In this document: in pieces, positions 22,001-32,235 of the stretch
How the letters are laid out: every line of letters starts with the position of its first letter
How positions within the stretch are numbered: position 1 is the first letter of the stretch
From: Chitinophaga sedimenti
Lineage (GTDB): Bacteria > Bacteroidota > Bacteroidia > Chitinophagales > Chitinophagaceae
DNA length: 64,000 nucleotides
NCBI RefSeq assembly: GCF_023156195.1
Contig: NZ_JAKUKA010000001.1
Location: 620,001-684,000 of the forward strand
Reading direction: 5' to 3'
Program-made: the position numbers and the translations under genes
The notes under the pieces: generated by a model
Told to the model about the DNA's origin: nothing
The model's database searches: none
What the model saw: only the letters and a program-made list of their open reading frames with translations

Positions 22001-22654
22001 TCTGCGTTCGGTAAACGCATCAATAATCAGCTGGTAAAAGTATTTAGTTTGAAGACGGAAGGTCTGGCCGCTAAATACCCCGAGTATCCCACCATCCAGT
22101 TCCAGAACGATCCTAACACAGGTACCGTGTGGGGTGCTGAGCTGGAAGTCGTAAAGGACCTCGGCAGTATGATACCGGTGTTGAAGAACTTTTTCATCGG
22201 TACCAACCTGATGCTGGCGCAGAGTAACATCAAAAAATCAGCTGCGCGTTACAGCGCCAATAAATCACTCGACCGCCACACGCCTAAAAACAGTCCGCTG
22301 TTTGAACAGGCGCCGTACTCTCTCAATGGCTGGTTAAACTATAAGAACAGCACATCAGGCACTGACCTTACCGTTACATTCAACATCGTAGGCGAGCGCC
22401 TGGTCCAGATTAACCTCACCGGTGAACCCGATCTGTATACCCGTCCGGTGCCGATGCTGGATTTCGTGTTCTCACAACAACTGGGCAAACGCCTGCTGTT
22501 TAAGGGCTATGCGAAGAATATCCTGAACCCGGCAATCGAAACGGTATATGCGAATCCCGGTACCGGTGGTTTGTGGTATGGCAACCGGTATGTGAACCGC
22601 AGCTTTAAACGCGGTGCGGAAATCATGGCCGGCTTTACTTACAGGCTGTTATAA
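19099..22654 (+). CDS. TonB-dependent receptor with STN and CNA-B domains (frame broken)
   Basis: About 1185 residues. The N-terminal extension MEKGLKNDPFGFF is followed by a hydrophobic signal segment, an STN domain (IPLHLEKSSVRESLLRIEQQ and on), a carboxypeptidase-like CNA-B domain and a plug containing IRGLGDRSVIGQLNGVRL. The barrel ends MAGFTYRLL. The plug is of the classical TonB-receptor kind rather than the SusC kind, and no SusD follows. The frame shifts near 19515-19525 (one extra or two missing bases) between STN and CNA-B. Its STN domain should signal through the upstream FecR. ATG 19219 (MKCSFIF) is an alternative start. The substrate is unknown. Confidence 0.9.
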
Positions 22655-22677
22655 TATCCATTTTAAAAAGAGAAGAT

Positions 22678-24398
22678 ATGCATTATAAACATTTTGCCGC
22701 GGGCCTGCTGTTGTGCTCAGGAATGCTCCTGTCGTGCAAAAAGGAGAAGGCAGACTTTTTAACGATAATCGTTTTAATACTGACGTAAGCGGTAACTCGT
22801 TGCTCCGCCTCGTTAACATCAAGGGCAGTAACCAATTGATCATTAACGGCGATACCCTTACCCAATGGAAGTACGTTATACCATCCGGCAACCAGGCCCC
22901 GCCCGCATCCGATGGTACCAAATGGTTCCCGGAAAACGGTGGGTTGGGCAGTACCTTCACTATTCCCCGCCAGTTTTTGAAGAACGGGAAGGCGTTTGTG
23001 TGTACCGACAACTACGCCTACCAGGCGGCGCGCGACTCCATTGCGTTTAATGTGGAAGAAAAGGCCAATAGGCCTATGGACTACTATATCCTCTGGGGCG
23101 ACTTCATCACCGCGGAGAAAGTGGAGCGTGTGATGGAAGTGCCGCGCGATGTAACGGCGCCTGCACGCCCCGGTTATTTTAAGATCCGCCTGCTGAATAT
23201 TGCGGACAGGATCAAGCCGGGGTTAGATCCTACGGAGGATCTGTCTAAACCCCTGACGCTGGCCTATGCCGACGGTACGCCGGTAAGCACACAAACCTCC
23301 AATGTGGACGTGCGCCAGTACTCACCCTACATAGAAGTGCCATACGGTACATACCAGTTCAAGGTGTTAACGCCTGCGGGTACAGAAGTGTCCAACAGCC
23401 GGGGCAACAGCACGGAACAAACCAACGTAATAGATCCGGCTACTTCCCAGCTGATAACCGCTACCCAGGGCATTCCGCATACCGTGGTAACCGGTTTGAC
23501 TTATGCGCCGGTACGCGCTTACAAGCCCGGTGGTATTTATACCATCGTGGTAGCGCCCAACATTGTTAAACAGCCTTATTACCTGGCGGATTTTCCGGGT
23601 GAAACCGTGAGCCTGAACCAGAACGTGTTCCGCGTGGTGGCAGACATCAGCGAGCCGGAAAATATGAACTACTATCGCATGCAAGGCGTACATGCGTTGC
23701 CCGGTGAAGGACAGGTAAGTTTCCGCGTAAATGGTAACAAGTTAGGCAATGCAGCTTACGGCGCCCACACGGATTACAGCATTTACATCCAGGGTAAAAC
23801 CACCGTGGATGCAGTAAACGCAAAGGGTACCGTACTTGCTTCGCTGTCCCTGGACGCCGCAGCTAACCTAAACTATACCGCTTGGTTGTATAAAAAGCCG
23901 GATGGCAAGCCAGCCATCGCGCTGGTGAACAACAACCTGAGCGGCGCTTTCTATTTTGGCTATGACGCAGGTAGTGGCCAAGACGGCCAATACTCCCAGC
24001 TCAAACACAATTATCCCTTCCATAAACGGTTCCTCAACCTGTGTGCCGATCTGCCCTATGCAACATTTACCGCCGCCAATGGGCAGCCTTTGGGTGGCGC
24101 AGCGCAGAACCTCGCACCGGGACAGGTACCTGTGCACCTGCCTTACGATATGAGCGGCCAGGCTGCGCAAGCGTACCAGATCATGGCGTTCCGTTCATCA
24201 CCTACCGTGTTGCCGGGTAACTGGATTACAGCGATCCCTGTGTTGAAGAATTCCGATTTTATAGCTAAACCGGAGCATTATACACGCCCCGTGAAACCAG
24301 TGCAGGAGCCGGGTGTGTACACCGTGGCGCTCATCGGTCAGTTGGCCGGTGCCGGCGATCAGCAAGCAAAAATGATTATTGTAAAACACACGAAGTAA
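22678..24398 (+). CDS. DUF4397-like surface lipoprotein (frame broken)
   Basis: About 574 residues. The signal peptide ends GMLLSC with a lipobox, followed by KKEK. Repeated beta-rich segments follow, such as LLRLVNIKGSNQLI, YFKIRLLNIADRIKP and KPGGIYTIVVAPN. They resemble the DUF4397 pattern of a short beta-sandwich reporting a value through a YTV strand; I give the family name with reserve. The frame breaks in the five-T run 22756-22760; one T restores KADFFNDNRFNTDVSG. It starts 23 bases after the TonB receptor and is probably its surface partner, in the place SusD would occupy. Confidence 0.7.
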
Positions 24399-24403
24399 TA
24401 GTT

Positions 24404-25587
24404 ATGAAGAGATTATCACTGCTCCTGTCGTCCGCTTTCCTGCTGTGCTTATGCGCGTGCAGCAAGGTGGAGTACACAGAGATAGAGCGTCCCGCTTATC
24501 TCCGCGTGTTTAACGAGCTGAATTTTAGGATCAGTCTTGCCAACAAAGACGAACAGATCCCTTTCCTCACCATGCTGATCGATCCCGTTGTGGATAAAGA
24601 CGGCCTGGTGACAGGCGCCGCCATTATTGGCGATTATCTGAACCAGCGCGATACCTACGCGCCGCCGTATCCTTCGCACGTAGGGGAAAGCACCACCAAA
24701 AGCAACCCGGAATATCCCGGTAAGGAAAGCGTACTGGTAGGCCCCGTATTAAACGGATTTGACCTGTCCAGCTGGGCGCAGGTGCCTTCCGGTGAACACC
24801 GGATCATGTTCTGTATCCGTCCGACCAACGATGTGCCTTTCCTGCAACTGGAGCCCAAGCTGCGTAAGATCGTGATGATCGATACCACGCTCACGCTCAA
24901 CGAAAGGGATGTATATACCCTGCACGTTTTCCAGAAGAACTTTATCACGAAAGAAAATACGGTACTGTTAAGGGAAGAAAACTTTCACAAGCTTCCGATG
25001 TCTGACTCCATGGTATATGTGAACTTCTATAACTACAGCGCGGAAGGTTTCTGGGAGGCGGATAAGTCACTGAAGCAAGGGTTGGGAGATAATGACAATG
25101 GCATGCTACGTTACGGTATGCGCGACGATATGAACGTGTGGATGTCGCTTACCAAACCGTTTACCTATAATACGCTGCCGGGTTATCATTTCAACTATCT
25201 GGCGAATATCAAGCGCGAGTACTCCGGTAAGGTAGCGCACTATTACAGCTTCCCGCTGTTTGCCGATACGATGTCCAATAAAATATCCACCGATTTCATG
25301 ACGCTGTTTTCTATTCTGGCGCCGGGGATTAGTCCGGACCAGATGCCATATGGTAACTACGATACTGAGTCGGCCGGTACGTATGCGTTCCTGGGCTGCT
25401 ACGGCAACGGGCAGTTTACCGGTAACCTGGACCTGCGTGGTGTATTGAAAATGCCGGGACTTAACATCAACATTCACTCCGGCACGTACAACCCGCGCAC
25501 ATTCGCTACTATAATACAATCGAGATTATCAACAGCCGGGCTTACCTGACTACCGTTCAGCGCAGGTACGAGGCCCCGATCTATTAA
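24404..25587 (+). CDS. Lipoprotein of unknown function in the fasciclin/TonB run (frame broken near 3' end)
   Basis: About 395 residues. The signal peptide is MKRLSLLLSSAFLLCLCAC with lipobox LCAC. The body is beta-rich with no domain I can name. It opens with RPAYLRVFNELNF, like the start of the preceding lipoprotein, so both may share a DUF4397-type N-terminal fold. The frame breaks at single C 25504. Adding one C replaces an early stop with a longer tail ending RRYEAPIY at 25585-25587, which I take as the true end. It starts five bases after the previous gene and is clearly in the same operon. Confidence 0.65.
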
Positions 25588-25598
25588 ACCTCATCAAC

Positions 25599-26692
25599 AT
25601 GAAAAAGTATTTATAAATATACGTGCGTGTGTAATGGTAGCGCTGATCAGCACAATATTTGCCGCCTGCAAGCACGATAACCTGGAAGTGCCGGATGCGA
25701 GCAAAACCTTCCGCCTGGCGGGTGACTTTATCCGCAATAACTATGACCTCACCATGTTTGCGGCGGCCATTGATTATGCCGGCATGCGCGAAGAATTGAA
25801 CAGTGCGGGGCCGTATACCGTATTTGCGCCGAACAATACCGCCTTTGCTCAGCTGGGCATTACCCGTGCATCGGATTTTGCGGGGATGGATAAAGACAGC
25901 CTGCGTAACATGCTGCACTATCATATGCTGGGCCGCCGTCTGATCAAAACAGACGTACCGGCGAACAACCTCGACTCCCGTTATGCTTCTTTATATGAAG
26001 GTCGTGAGCCCTTCTTTACCTACGTGGCATATGGTTCCGCTGGTCCGGCTTTCCCTGTCGGCGACCTGTACATCAATGGTGCATTTGCGGTGAAGAGTGA
26101 TGTGGCGCTGCAAAATGGTATGCTGCATGTAATCGATAAGGTGATGAAATATACACCAGGCACCGTACAAGACTGGTTGAACAAACGTTCGGAATACAGC
26201 GTGTTCGTGGCTGCCCTGAAGAAATTCGGGTATTGGGACCAGCTGGCATTTGAAGGCACCTGCACGGTGTATGCACCGGACAATGCGGCATTGGAGAAGG
26301 GTGGTATTACCGCTGAGTGGGTACAGAACGTGAACGTAAATGAATACCTCGGCGCACGCCTGTTCGGTATTTACATCATTCCCGGAAGACGCTTCTTTGC
26401 GACCGATTTTGTGGCGGCAGGCCGACTGTATGCCAACGGTGGCTTTGCCGGTTTTATCCCGAACGATACCTACAAATTTGCCCTGAAAGGTGAAAAAGAT
26501 ACCTATCGCCAGTTGCCCAGCACCGTAACAATTACGTTTACCAGGCCGGCTACGCCCGAACAGCCCTGGGATCAGGCCGTGCGCGATATCACCGGCAATA
26601 TTGCCGGCCGTATCGACAATCTTACGGACAATGGCCTGGTACATCACCTGCCCAACTTCCCGGTACTCCCTAATGAAGCCGAGAAAAATTAA
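25599..26692 (+). CDS. Fasciclin (FAS1) domain lipoprotein, first of three (frame broken at start)
   Basis: About 365 residues. MKK, then after a break in the five-A run 25602-25606, VFINIRACVMVALISTIFAAC gives a proper lipoprotein signal. Two FAS1 domains follow: residues about 40-190 (GPYTVFAPNNTAFAQLG in the H1 region, then QNGMLHVIDKVMKY as the conserved H2-like end) and about 195-360 (TCTVYAPDNAALEKGG). FAS1 domains mediate cell-surface and polysaccharide adhesion. Its stop overlaps the next start (TAATG). Three FAS1 lipoproteins in a row between two TonB receptors is unusual. Confidence 0.88.
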
Positions 26693-27927
26693 TGACCATG
26701 AAAAGACTTATTATCTGTGCACTCGCACTGTTAACGCTGGCCGTCGCCTGTAAAAAGGAAGAATTCCAGCAGGCGCCCTATGGCGAAAAAGTGCCTTTTG
26801 CTGATACTGCAAAATACGACTTGAAGGTGCTGATTGGCGCATCAGCGACTCACAAATTGTTTTATGCCGCCTGGCAGCGTAGCCACGCCGACTCTGTATT
26901 GCACAGCCGGGGTATTGCCGGCTTTACCGTACTGGCACCGGATGATGCCGCCATGCGCGCCGCCGGTTACGACGAAGCAGCCATTGCTGGTGCGGTAGTC
27001 ACGGACATCGACTCACTGGTGTTGTTCCATATTCTGGGCGTAAAAATCGATTCGATGGCAGTAGCGCCGTTGAATATGAGCACCGGTATGAATACGGTGC
27101 TCACACACGCCACCCTGAAGGAATACCTGCTTAACGTAGGTAGCAGTGTGCCTGGTTATAAACCGCTTCGCTTCCGTCAGTTCCTGAGCATCAACAACGG
27201 TCGTCTTTTCCTCAATGGAAAAGATGCCGGAAACGCGCAACCGTTGCAGGCTACCAATGGTACCGTATGGCCCATCAATCATGTAACGAAAAAGCCCAAA
27301 GAGCATATCATCGATCTGCTGGCGCGTGATCCACGCTTCTCCATCTTTTATGAGCTGGTGCGCAGAACGAACGAGGAGTGGCCCATCTTGTCGGAATATA
27401 TGTACGAGCGCGGTTATTTTAACCCGCTGTACCCGGGGCAGTATAACGAAATCGGCAATGACATGTTCTTTGCACCCACCAACGAAGCCTTTGCCAATGC
27501 CGGGTTCAATACGTTCGATGATCTGTGGGCCTTGAACGAACGCTCTATGCCTTATTTCGACTGGGACTGGTTTGAGATGCGCAATAACTTCGTAAGTGAT
27601 TCCCTGCTGGCCTACCATATGCTTGGCCGTTACTATGCACCGAGCGGTAGCTGGGGCCCGGGCAGGGCGATGCCAGCCGTGTTGTTTGGAACAGATCTTA
27701 AAAACGACCTGTTGAAAGATTATGCCGTCAACGCCAGGGAGCCTTACAGCAACATCCCGCCTTTCATCATTCCGCTGGATTTTGGCAGCGAGGGCGGCCA
27801 GGTAACCGTGAAAGTAAAAGGCGCCGACAAGCCCGCGGCGAAGATCATCGAAGCTGATATCATGACCTACGAAGGCCCGGTACATGTGGTCGATCACTTA
27901 CTTCTTTCTGATAAAGTGCAATTATAA
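26692..27927 (+). CDS. Fasciclin (FAS1) domain lipoprotein, second of three
   Basis: An intact 411-residue protein. The signal MKRLIICALALLTLAVAC has lipobox AVAC then KKE; ATG 26698 may be the true start. Two diverged FAS1 domains are visible: about residues 45-210 (GFTVLAPDDAAMRAAGY to TNGTVWPINHVTKK) and about 215-410 (DMFFAPTNEAFANAGF to GPVHVVDHLLLSDK). The second is enlarged by an aromatic, tryptophan-rich insert (PYFDWDWFEMRNN). The gene is joined to both neighbours by TAATG overlaps, implying coupled translation of the three fasciclins. The insert could bear a ligand-binding face. Confidence 0.87.
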   Translation: MTMKRLIICALALLTLAVACKKEEFQQAPYGEKVPFADTAKYDLKVLIGASATHKLFYAAWQRSHADSVLHSRGIAGFTVLAPDDAAMRAAGYDEAAIAGAVVTDIDSLVLFHILGVKIDSMAVAPLNMSTGMNTVLTHATLKEYLLNVGSSVPGYKPLRFRQFLSINNGRLFLNGKDAGNAQPLQATNGTVWPINHVTKKPKEHIIDLLARDPRFSIFYELVRRTNEEWPILSEYMYERGYFNPLYPGQYNEIGNDMFFAPTNEAFANAGFNTFDDLWALNERSMPYFDWDWFEMRNNFVSDSLLAYHMLGRYYAPSGSWGPGRAMPAVLFGTDLKNDLLKDYAVNAREPYSNIPPFIIPLDFGSEGGQVTVKVKGADKPAAKIIEADIMTYEGPVHVVDHLLLSDKVQL

Positions 27928-28922
27928 TGAGCAAGATCAACATCTATATAAAAACGCTTACCGCCTGCGGCGCCGTTGCGATCATGGCGATGGGATGCGA
28001 TAAAGAAGACGATACAGCAAAGCGTGATAACAACCGTATTGCACAGGTGCTGGCCGATAACTTCAACCTCACAGTAATGAACCAGGTAGTGATGCGTGGC
28101 GGTTTACGCGACCGTGCAGACGGTGACCAAACGATGACACTGTTTTCTCCTTCCGATGAGGCGTTCGCCAAAGCGGGTTATGCTAACAGCTCCGCGATCC
28201 TGACCGCTGCTTACGACCGGGTGGCCCGTCTTGCCAGGTATCACATGGTAGAAGGTAATTACGAGATCGATAAAATGCCGTTCCTGTTCAACCAGGAAAT
28301 CCGTTCACTCGGCGGCAAACTATACGTAACCCGCTGGATCAAGAACGGGGATACGGTGCTCACCATCAACGGCAGCCGACTGTTATCCACCGCGGTAAAC
28401 GCCTCCAATGGTAAAGTGCAGGTAATTGATCGTATGCTGGAGCCTTATGTACACGAAACAATCGCCGATGCTATTGCTTCCAATAAGGACCTCACCCTGT
28501 TTAACCGGGCATTACAACGCGCCGGTATGACGGAACTGCTGAAAGGCAATACACCACATACCGTATATGCGCCGAGCAACCAGGCCATGACGGCTATCGG
28601 TTACGGTACACTGGAAACTATCGAGGCTGCTGATCCTGCGGTATTGGGCGAGTTGCTACGCTACCAGATGGTGGCCGACCGCCGCTTCGTAAATGATTAT
28701 ATTCTTAGCATCGGGTCTACCAACGAAGGCAGGCAGGGCATGCTTAACAACAGTTCGGTAACCGTAACGCTGATCCCGGACATCCAGAAGCCCGGGGCCT
28801 TTACCGGCATCAGCCTGAAGGGTATCGGGAATACCAGTGTAACGAACCTGGTACAGCAGGATATTATCACAGGCAACGGCGTACTGCATATTACCGACCA
28901 GGTGCTGCGCATCACGCAATAA
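27927..28922 (+). CDS. Fasciclin (FAS1) domain lipoprotein, third of three
   Basis: An intact 331-residue protein. The signal ends AIMAMGC (lipobox) followed by DKED. Two FAS1 domains: about residues 35-180 (MTLFSPSDEAFAKAGY to NGKVQVIDRMLEPY) and about 185-330 (HTVYAPSNQAMTAIGY to GNGVLHITDQVLRIT). It is the shortest and most canonical of the three. The start overlaps the second fasciclin's stop; the Oar-like receptor follows after 28 bases. Confidence 0.9.
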   Translation: MSKINIYIKTLTACGAVAIMAMGCDKEDDTAKRDNNRIAQVLADNFNLTVMNQVVMRGGLRDRADGDQTMTLFSPSDEAFAKAGYANSSAILTAAYDRVARLARYHMVEGNYEIDKMPFLFNQEIRSLGGKLYVTRWIKNGDTVLTINGSRLLSTAVNASNGKVQVIDRMLEPYVHETIADAIASNKDLTLFNRALQRAGMTELLKGNTPHTVYAPSNQAMTAIGYGTLETIEAADPAVLGELLRYQMVADRRFVNDYILSIGSTNEGRQGMLNNSSVTVTLIPDIQKPGAFTGISLKGIGNTSVTNLVQQDIITGNGVLHITDQVLRITQ

Positions 28923-28950
28923 TCATCATCGTTTTCTAAGATCATTTATC

Positions 28951-31900
28951 ATGAAAGTCTTTACCTATTCTCATATACGCTTCGTTCTCCTGTTCCTGCT
29001 GCTGCCTTTCGCAGCGCTGGCACAGGAAACGGCGGGCGGACTTACCGGTAAGGTACAGTCGGCCAAAAAAGAAGCACTGCCGGGTGTAACGGTGATTGCC
29101 GTTCACATACCGTCGGGCACCCGTTACCCCATTATTACAGACGAAGGCGGACGTTACCGCATCAACGGCATGCGTATCGGCGGCCCGTACACCGTTACAG
29201 CCACCATGATGGGCATGCAGCCACAATCTTTCGAGGGGATTACCGTGAAACTGGGTGAGCCGCAATTGCTGAACATCACGCTTGCAGATGAAAGCACGAA
29301 GCTGGGCGAGGTGGTCGTGAAAGGCCGGAAGGCAGGACCACAAGCGAACAGTTATGGCGCAGGGCAGAACATCAACAGCACACAACTAAACAACATGCCC
29401 ACCGTTAGCCGCAGCATCCAGGACATCACCCGCCTGGTGCCGCAGGGGTCGAAAGACAACAGCTTCGGCGGCTCCAGTTTCCGGTACAACAACGTAACCA
29501 TCGATGGCGCCATCAACAATGACGCTATTGGATTCAGTCCGTCGATGGGTGGACAGAGTGGTACCAGTGGCCAGCCCGGCAGCAGCACCCGCACCAATCC
29601 CGTATCGCTGGATGCGATCGAGGATATGCAGGTATACCTGGCGCCTTATGATGTGAAGATCGGCAACTTTACCGGTGGTTCCATCAACGCCGTAACCCGC
29701 TCCGGGACCAATACCTTCAGCGGGTCTATATATGGCTTCGGACGTAACGCAGCGCTCACGGGTAAAGACAAAGCCGGTACTTTAGGTAAGATGGACTCCA
29801 ATTTCCAGGACTACCAGGCCGGTGTACGTGTCGGTTTCCCCATCATCAAAAACAAGTTATTCTTCTTTACGAATGAAGAAATAACCCGCCGTACCGATCC
29901 CACGCAACTGCTGGCCGGTAAGGCCGAAACAGCGGGTATCCTGAGTTTCGCTGACGCGGATGCGATCCGCAACGAAACGATCAGCCGTTACGGCAATATC
30001 TTCGATCCCGGTACCGGTGGCGCTTACAACGCTGCTTCCCGTTCGGAGAAATATTTTAACCGAATCGACTGGAACATCAATGATCGTCACCAGTTGTCTG
30101 TGCGCAATAACACCATCCGTTCCAGCGCTATTCACCTCGATCGCGATCAGCAGGACTTCCGCTTTAGCTCCATGGCGTTTAAACAAACGAACAACCAGAG
30201 CAGCACCGTGGCAGAATGGAAAGCCCGTTTCAACAACGCGCTGAGCAACAGCTTCGTGGCAGGTTACAGTTCTGTAAAAGACTTCCGCGCTCCGACCAGC
30301 GATCCGAGCCTGCCGCAGGTTCAAATCCAGGGCCGTACACCAGGTACGACCATTTATTTGGGCACCGATCGTGAGGCGTCTATTTTTAACATGAAGCAAC
30401 GCACCATCGAGATCACCAATAACCTCAGCTGGACCAAAGGCAAACACAACTTCCTGTTCGGTACGCACAACGAGTTGTACCATATCGATTATGGTTTTGT
30501 GAACGCATGGAACGGCAGGGTAGACTACCTGAGCATCGATGACTATTTGTCGAACAACCCATACCGCGTACGTGGCAGTTACAACTATACCAACAACAGC
30601 CGCGATTACCTGCTGGCTAACCCCGGTGCGGTATTCAACATCAACCTGCTTTCTGTATATGTGCAGGATGAAATTCAGATCAATGACAAGTTGAAACTGA
30701 TGCCCGGTTTACGTGCAGACTATACCCACCTGCCAGAGAAACCTGAGCTGAGTGACAAAGTGCGTAATGCTGCTGCTGATCCTAACTTCGGATTCACGTA
30801 TCATTACACACCGCTGAGCCGCATCCGCAACGACTTCTTCTCACAGGTGAAAATATCGCCGCGTCTCGGTTTCCGTTACGACTGGCTGGGCGATCAGCGC
30901 CTGATCCTGCGCGGTGGCGCCGGTATGTTTACCGGTCGTATTCCCTTCGCATGGCTGGCCTACGCTTATTACAACAACGGTATCAACTATGGCTCATTTG
31001 ACCAGCGCGCCGACCAGAAGCCTTTCGCAGATGGTTCCGACGCTATCAAGCCCAATCCGAACGGCATTGCTGATTTCATTTCCCAAAATGGAGAAGTAAC
31101 CAACAACCCGAACGCCGGTAAAACACAGGTAGACCTGGTAGACAATGGTTTCTCTATGCCACAGGTATTAAGAGGTAGCCTGGCGCTGGATTACACTACG
31201 GCTGACAATTGGAAATTCGGTATCGAAGGTATCATCACCAAAAGCCTGAAAGACGTGTACTTCCAGCAGGTGAACATTTCCGATAACGCGCGTTACTACG
31301 GTTACGACGTAAACCGCCAGCAACCAATCTATTCCGGTACTATCAACCCGGCTTTCTCTAACGCTTACCTGTTAAGCAATACGAACCTGGGCTTCCGTTA
31401 CAGCATTACTGGTACTGCCAGTAAAACCTTTAACAGTGGCCTGTTCGTATCCGGCGCTTACACCTTTGGCGAAAGCAAGGATGTATTCAACGGTATCCGT
31501 AACTCCATGGAAAGCAGCTGGCAGCTGAACCAGGCGCTGAACCCGAACAACCCGGGCGCCGCTTATTCCAACTTCGATATCCGTCACCGCATCGTGCTGA
31601 ACCTGAATTATCGTAAAGCATGGAACAATGTACTGGTGAGCACCTTCAGCCTGTTTGGCTCGGCACAGTCGGGCAGCCCCTTTACCTATGGCATCATGAA
31701 CAACAGCATCCAGGGATTGCCGCAGCAGGTGAGCCTGGCGTACATTCCGCGCGCAGAAGAAGCCGTTGATTTCTTCCAGGATATGAATGGTGTAACCGCT
31801 GCACGACAGGCGGCTGCATTTAACAGCTATATTGATGGCAACGAGTACCTGAGCGGCCGCCGTGGTAAATTCACCGAAAGGAACATGGGCCGTACGCCCT

Positions 31901-32211
31901 GGAACATCCAGGCGGACTTCCACTTTGCACAGGAATTTCATTTCCCGAAACTGAAAGCCCATTTTATTACGCTGACGGCAGATATGGTGAACCTCACGAA
32001 TATGCTGAACGCAGAATGGGGGCGCCAGTACTTTTCGCCCAACACCTTTAACAGCACAGCGAGCGTGGGACTTACCCCGGTATTATTCCCGCCGGCGCAG
32101 AGCGGCAAAGGATACCCTGTGTATTCCTTCACCAACCCCGGTAAAGCATATTCCATTGATTATATGGGATCGCGCTACCAGGTGCAGTTAGGCGCACGTT
32201 ATACATTTTAA
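28951..32211 (+). CDS. Oar-like TonB-dependent receptor with carboxypeptidase-like regulatory domain
   Basis: An intact 1086-residue outer-membrane protein. The signal peptide ends FAALAQ. A CNA-B/CarboxypepD_reg domain covers about residues 28-115 (KEALPGVTVIAVHIPSG). The plug-like region includes VSRSIQDITRLVPQG and TIDGAINNDAIGF, and the barrel ends LGARYTF. This architecture matches the Oar family (Myxococcus Oar, the Bacteroidota TonB/carboxypeptidase-regulatory group). It has no STN domain, so unlike the receptor at 19099 it should not signal through FecR. Oar proteins have been tied to surface adhesion and protein export, which would suit fasciclin neighbours; that link is inference. 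Confidence 0.92.
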   Translation: MKVFTYSHIRFVLLFLLLPFAALAQETAGGLTGKVQSAKKEALPGVTVIAVHIPSGTRYPIITDEGGRYRINGMRIGGPYTVTATMMGMQPQSFEGITVKLGEPQLLNITLADESTKLGEVVVKGRKAGPQANSYGAGQNINSTQLNNMPTVSRSIQDITRLVPQGSKDNSFGGSSFRYNNVTIDGAINNDAIGFSPSMGGQSGTSGQPGSSTRTNPVSLDAIEDMQVYLAPYDVKIGNFTGGSINAVTRSGTNTFSGSIYGFGRNAALTGKDKAGTLGKMDSNFQDYQAGVRVGFPIIKNKLFFFTNEEITRRTDPTQLLAGKAETAGILSFADADAIRNETISRYGNIFDPGTGGAYNAASRSEKYFNRIDWNINDRHQLSVRNNTIRSSAIHLDRDQQDFRFSSMAFKQTNNQSSTVAEWKARFNNALSNSFVAGYSSVKDFRAPTSDPSLPQVQIQGRTPGTTIYLGTDREASIFNMKQRTIEITNNLSWTKGKHNFLFGTHNELYHIDYGFVNAWNGRVDYLSIDDYLSNNPYRVRGSYNYTNNSRDYLLANPGAVFNINLLSVYVQDEIQINDKLKLMPGLRADYTHLPEKPELSDKVRNAAADPNFGFTYHYTPLSRIRNDFFSQVKISPRLGFRYDWLGDQRLILRGGAGMFTGRIPFAWLAYAYYNNGINYGSFDQRADQKPFADGSDAIKPNPNGIADFISQNGEVTNNPNAGKTQVDLVDNGFSMPQVLRGSLALDYTTADNWKFGIEGIITKSLKDVYFQQVNISDNARYYGYDVNRQQPIYSGTINPAFSNAYLLSNTNLGFRYSITGTASKTFNSGLFVSGAYTFGESKDVFNGIRNSMESSWQLNQALNPNNPGAAYSNFDIRHRIVLNLNYRKAWNNVLVSTFSLFGSAQSGSPFTYGIMNNSIQGLPQQVSLAYIPRAEEAVDFFQDMNGVTAARQAAAFNSYIDGNEYLSGRRGKFTERNMGRTPWNIQADFHFAQEFHFPKLKAHFITLTADMVNLTNMLNAEWGRQYFSPNTFNSTASVGLTPVLFPPAQSGKGYPVYSFTNPGKAYSIDYMGSRYQVQLGARYTF

Positions 32212-32235
32212 TTCAAACAAGCTTAAAGCATCTTC

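Noticed and set aside
27013..27897. 294-codon minus-strand open frame inside the second fasciclin gene
   Set aside because: It is antisense to a protein with clear FAS1 motifs, and its translation looks like low-complexity codon shadow.
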